Positions 6,306-7,605 of a stretch of DNA of 7,605 nucleotides are shown piece after piece. Where the stretch lies: contig CAJONA010000071.1 in assembly GCA_905235755.1 (NCBI GenBank), positions 1-7,605 of the forward strand. Direction: 5' to 3'. Every line of letters begins with the position of its first letter. The stretch's first letter is position 1. Both the position numbers and the translations under genes were made by a program. Below the pieces are notes generated by a model. It was not told the origin of the DNA, made no database searches, and worked only from the letters and a program-made list of their open reading frames with translations. The stretch is from an uncultured Clostridia bacterium. Its GTDB lineage: Bacteria > Bacillota > Clostridia > Oscillospirales > CAG-272.

Positions 6306-6826
6306 GAGTTGCGTTCGCCGCCCGACAGCGTCGATATTTTCTTCTCGTGCGACGTTTCGTCAAATCCGAAGCTTTGCAGCATCGAGCGGATGCGCGACTT
6401 GTACTCGTACCCGCCTATATCCTTAAAATGCTCGGTGAGCGCTGAAAATTCGGATATTATACTATTGTATAAATCATTATTTACATCTGTCGAAGACCGC
6501 TCGATCTGCGCCGATAATTCTTCAAGACGCGCCTCGGTCCTGACCGCTTCGTCGAACGCGGTGAGCATTTCGTCAAACACGGTCCTGTCGCTCTCTATCA
6601 TCGCGTTCTGTTCGAGCATACGCACCGTGCGCCCCTTTGATATGAATACATCGCCGCCGCTCGCACTCTGCGTTCCGGCGATTATCCGCAGCAGCGTGCT
6701 CTTGCCCGCGCCGTTGACGCCGACAATGCCGAGTCTGTCGCCCTCGTTTATCGAGAAGCTGACCTTATTCAGAACAATATCCGTGCCGTACTCGACACTT
6801 ACACCGTTTACGCTTAAAATGATCAT
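6302..6826 (-). CDS. ABC-F family ATPase, N-terminal part (Walker A1 to signature), frameshifted
   Basis: This 174-aa frame is the beginning of the ABC-F protein. It holds Walker A GVNGAGKST (residues 36-44), a Q-loop region near LEQNAM (71-76), a helical insert and the signature LSGGE (167-171), then stops after NS. The continuing motif KLLL...LDEPTNHLD is found in the next frame from 6305. Relatives normally have about seven residues between the signature Glu and the KLLL-type motif, and the DNA here is about ten bases short of that. The repaired protein would be about 645 aa, normal for the family. The start is the ATG at 6826: it has GGAG six bases upstream and gives MIILSVNGVSVEYG, the usual N-terminal ABC strand. 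An in-frame ATG at 6913 would add 29 unrelated residues and lies upstream of the -35 box of the promoter. It is the first gene of the operon. Confidence 0.88.
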   Translation of the reverse strand: MIILSVNGVSVEYGTDIVLNKVSFSINEGDRLGIVGVNGAGKSTLLRIIAGTQSASGGDVFISKGRTVRMLEQNAMIESDRTVFDEMLTAFDEAVRTEARLEELSAQIERSSTDVNNDLYNSIISEFSALTEHFKDIGGYEYKSRIRSMLQSFGFDETSHEKKISTLSGGERNS

Positions 6827-6872
6827 CCGACGCTCCGAAAGAACAACATTTTGATTAATACACTGATTTTTA

Positions 6873-6901
6873 ATTATACAATACAAATGCGGTTTTGTCA
6901 A
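6873..6901 (-). promoter_or_regulatory. Consensus sigma-A (sigma-70 type) promoter of the ABC-F/flavoprotein/cmk/plsC/ispH operon
   Basis: On the minus strand a perfect -35 box TTGACA (6901-6896) is followed after exactly 17 nt by a perfect -10 box TATAAT (6878-6873). The start point would be near 6866, giving a 5' leader of about 40 nt before the ATG at 6826. Nothing in the leader resembles a riboswitch. The match predicts strong constitutive transcription of the housekeeping operon. Confidence 0.93.
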
Positions 6902-6948
6902 TTTTGAAAGCAAAAATAGGAAAAATAAATAAAACGGCGCGTTCGTTT

Positions 6949-6997
6949 TTATTCTATTTGTCGAAAAATCACAATATGGTTTGACATTATTCTATTT
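6949..6997. repeat. Pair of 11-nt direct repeats in the AT-rich intergenic region
   Basis: TTATTCTATTT occurs at 6949-6959 and again at 6987-6997, start to start 38 nt. The second copy immediately follows a perfect TTGACA hexamer (6981-6986) on the plus strand, so it would lie in that promoter's spacer. It may be a pair of regulator sites, or chance in AT-rich DNA. Confidence 0.3.
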
Positions 6998-7007
6998 TTG
7001 TATTAAT
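6981..7007 (+). promoter_or_regulatory. Possible plus-strand promoter ahead of a short terminated transcript
   Basis: A perfect TTGACA (6981-6986) is followed by TATTAAT at 7001-7007, with a TG directly before it. The spacer is 14 nt to TATTAA; at 17 nt the box would be the poor TAATCG. The promoter is therefore plausible but not canonical. Its value comes from the terminator that follows at 7068-7103. Confidence 0.35.
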
Positions 7008-7009
7008 CG

Positions 7010-7103
7010 GAAAAGACTACATTTAATTCCATTTCAAAAATGGCAAAAAGAAAAAGATAGAAATAATCCACTAAGGCATCCTCCTTGCTTTGGTGGTTTT
7101 TTT
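7010..7103 (+). ncRNA. Candidate small RNA or leader transcript of about 90 nt
   Basis: Between a possible promoter (6981-7007) and an intrinsic terminator (7068-7103) lies a stretch with no real gene. It contains a 6-bp hairpin, CCATTT (7029-7034) with AAATGG (7038-7043), and a seven-codon reading frame ATG...TAG at 7040-7060 (MAKRKR) without a ribosome binding site. It might be an independent small RNA, a regulatory leader of the gene at 7201, or the remnant of a lost gene's end. No known RNA family is recognised. Confidence 0.3.
7068..7103 (+). terminator. Rho-independent terminator, plus strand, with no obvious gene before it
   Basis: CCACTAAGG (7068-7076) pairs with CTTTGGTGG (7088-7096) over nine positions, including G-U pairs, around an 11-nt loop, and seven T follow directly (7097-7103). 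The loop contains CCTCCTT, identical to the anti-Shine-Dalgarno core of 16S rRNA, probably by chance. It points to transcription from the left, for which the only visible source is the possible promoter at 6981. Confidence 0.75.
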
Positions 7104-7125
7104 CTTTGAAAATTTCGCAAAACCC

Positions 7126-7147
7126 TTGACAAATGCGGGGGTATAAT
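7126..7147 (+). promoter_or_regulatory. Promoter-like hexamers upstream of the small AT-rich gene, abnormal spacing
   Basis: A perfect TTGACA (7126-7131) and a perfect TATAAT (7142-7147) are both present but only 10 nt apart, where sigma-A promoters need about 17. A second -10-like box, TAAAAT, is at 7158-7163, 26 nt from the -35. One of the two -10 boxes may work without this -35. The gene starts at 7201. Confidence 0.45.
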
Positions 7148-7200
7148 TAAAGAAGGTTAAAATCGATAACCAAATAAAACAAAAATGGAGCGTGAATTAT

Positions 7201-7392
7201 ATGGGATTTTTTGATTCAAAATGGGTTGTAGAATTTACATATAGAGATGGTGGTATATTTTTAGGTACAACAAAGCAATCGCAAATAGTAGTAGATGCAT
7301 CAAGTAAGTATGATGCAGAAAGAAAAGCAAAAAGTGTTTTAAATAATCAGTATAAAGACGTTAAGATAACAAAAGTAGAACAAAAGCGTTAA
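7201..7392 (+). CDS. Small hypothetical protein, 63 aa, AT-rich gene of unknown function
   Basis: I do not recognise this protein. It begins MGFFDSKWVVEFTYRDGG and ends KDVKITKVEQKR. The pattern of hydrophobic residues suggests strand (KWVVEFTY), strand (SQIVVDAS), a charged helix (SKYDAERKAKSVLNNQ) and strand (DVKITKVEQ), a small soluble alpha/beta domain. It has no cysteines, no signal peptide and no membrane segment. The start chosen is the ATG at 7201, with GGAG at 7187-7190 ten bases upstream; the in-frame GTG at 7192 would sit almost on that site. Codons nearly all end in A or T, in contrast to the operon's many G/C-ending codons. It lies between an orphan terminator and an IS3-family end, which fits horizontally acquired DNA. 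Confidence 0.7.
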   Translation: MGFFDSKWVVEFTYRDGGIFLGTTKQSQIVVDASSKYDAERKAKSVLNNQYKDVKITKVEQKR

Positions 7393-7492
7393 TTGAATTT
7401 GTTGGATTAAAAAATTTTAGCTGCTAATAAAGTGAAGTGCCCCAAATTGTACGGACAGCACAAAAAAGCCCCTATGATACAAGAATAATAGA

Positions 7493-7605
7493 TTAAGCAA
7501 CGAACTGGCATCGGTATTCCATCGGAGTCAGTTTTGTTTTAAGCTGAATGCGTTGGTAGTTGTAGAAATGGATGTAATCACCTATGAGGAGGCGAGCCTC
7601 CTCAT
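7493..7605 (-). CDS. IS3-family transposase (OrfB, integrase-core type), C-terminal 36 codons, truncated by the window edge
   Basis: Read on the minus strand, the frame gives EEARLLIGDYIHFYNYQRI, then QLKTKLTPMEYRCQFVA and a TAA stop at 7495-7493. YIHFYNYQRIQLK...LTPMEYR is the well-known C-terminal end of IS3/IS150-type DDE transposases, just after the catalytic glutamate region. Only this tail is present, with no start and no catalytic triad in the window. OrfB is normally made from an OrfAB frameshift product and cuts and joins the element's ends. The family is clear; whether the full copy is intact cannot be seen. Confidence 0.9.
   Translation of the reverse strand, partial: EEARLLIGDYIHFYNYQRIQLKTKLTPMEYRCQFVA
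7584..7605. repeat. Perfect 10-bp inverted repeat at the window edge
   Basis: ATGAGGAGGC (7584-7593) and GCCTCCTCAT (7596-7605) are exact inverted copies around a 2-nt GA centre. It lies within the transposase reading frame (EEARLLI), so it codes as well as folds, and the sequence ends exactly at its outer base. Confidence 0.6.

Larger units (their letters stand above)
7433..7605 (-). mobile_element. IS3-family insertion sequence, terminus and transposase 3' end (partial)
   Basis: The element's end next to the small gene appears to start with TG at 7433 (TGAAGTGCCCCAAATTG), resembling the TG-start, CCCC-containing termini of IS150-group IS3 elements. About 60 nt further in is the stop codon of the transposase, normal spacing for the orfB-distal end. 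The other end lies outside the window, so the inverted repeat and target duplication cannot be checked. The exact boundary at 7433 is inferred. Confidence 0.75.

Noticed and set aside
5973..6854. Plus-strand open frame of 293 codons
   Set aside because: It is antisense to the ABC-F gene and overlaps its conserved Walker and signature motifs. No recognisable domain and no supporting promoter context.
6827..6913. Earlier in-frame ATG for the ABC-F gene
   Set aside because: It lies upstream of the consensus promoter's -35 box, has no ribosome binding site, and adds 29 residues unlike ABC-F N-termini.
6931..6950. AAAACG...CGTTTT hairpin followed by T residues, terminator-like on the plus strand
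   Set aside because: The stem is only six mostly A-T pairs with a 7-nt loop, and no transcript reaches it from the left on the plus strand.
7068..7103. Terminator region considered as a T-box or riboswitch expression platform
   Set aside because: No T-box consensus, specifier loop or known aptamer motif is visible upstream, and the leader is too short for most known classes.

Overview
The window looks like chromosome from an anaerobic, low-GC-lineage Gram-positive of class Clostridia (Bacillota), possibly a metagenome-derived genome. The main evidence is the minus-strand cluster ABC-F ATPase, HI0933-type flavoprotein, cytidylate kinase (cmk), 1-acylglycerol-3-phosphate acyltransferase (plsC), and an IspH fused to a multi-S1-domain ribosomal protein S1. 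The cmk-plsC-ispH/rpsA order with a fused IspH-S1 protein is characteristic of Clostridia. No species can be named from the sequence alone.

Layout, left to right. Positions 1-226 are GC-rich, carry no gene I can support, and are dense in inverted repeats: a 57-nt imperfect palindrome at 29-85, a 14-bp perfect hairpin at 117-149, a small hairpin at 160-174 and a longer-range enclosing stem. A symmetrical, probably bidirectional terminator sits at 227-258. From 274 to 6826 all genes lie on the minus strand and are packed tightly: 4-nt ATGA overlaps for cmk/plsC and plsC/ispH, a 4-nt gap between the ABC-F gene and the flavoprotein gene, and one 52-nt gap before cmk. One consensus promoter (TTGACA, 17 nt, TATAAT on the minus strand at 6901-6873) precedes the first gene, so the block is probably one operon ending at the 227-258 terminator.

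Two of the operon genes are broken in this sequence. The ABC-F gene changes frame inside its first signature motif, where about ten bases seem to be missing. plsC changes frame just after its FPQGTR motif, and one extra G in a G-run would repair it. Both fit either recent mutation or assembly/sequencing error, and the conservation on both sides of each break favours error or very recent damage.

From about 6830 to 7432 composition turns strongly AT-rich. This stretch holds the operon promoter, an apparent short plus-strand transcription unit with its own terminator (about 6981-7103), and a 63-codon plus-strand gene of unknown function (7201-7392) whose codons nearly all end in A or T, unlike the operon. 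From about 7433 to the end is the terminus of an IS3-family insertion sequence with the last 36 codons of its transposase on the minus strand. The right edge lies inside this repeated element and ends exactly at a perfect 22-nt palindrome, which suggests a contig end.

How the genes fit together: the operon joins translation (ABC-F ATPase, S1 domains), pyrimidine nucleotide supply (Cmk), phosphatidic acid synthesis (PlsC), isoprenoid precursor synthesis (IspH) and a flavoprotein of uncertain role. This is a growth-linked housekeeping set. I found no convincing new defence or metabolic system; the least explained parts are the palindrome-rich left end and the AT-rich island on the right.
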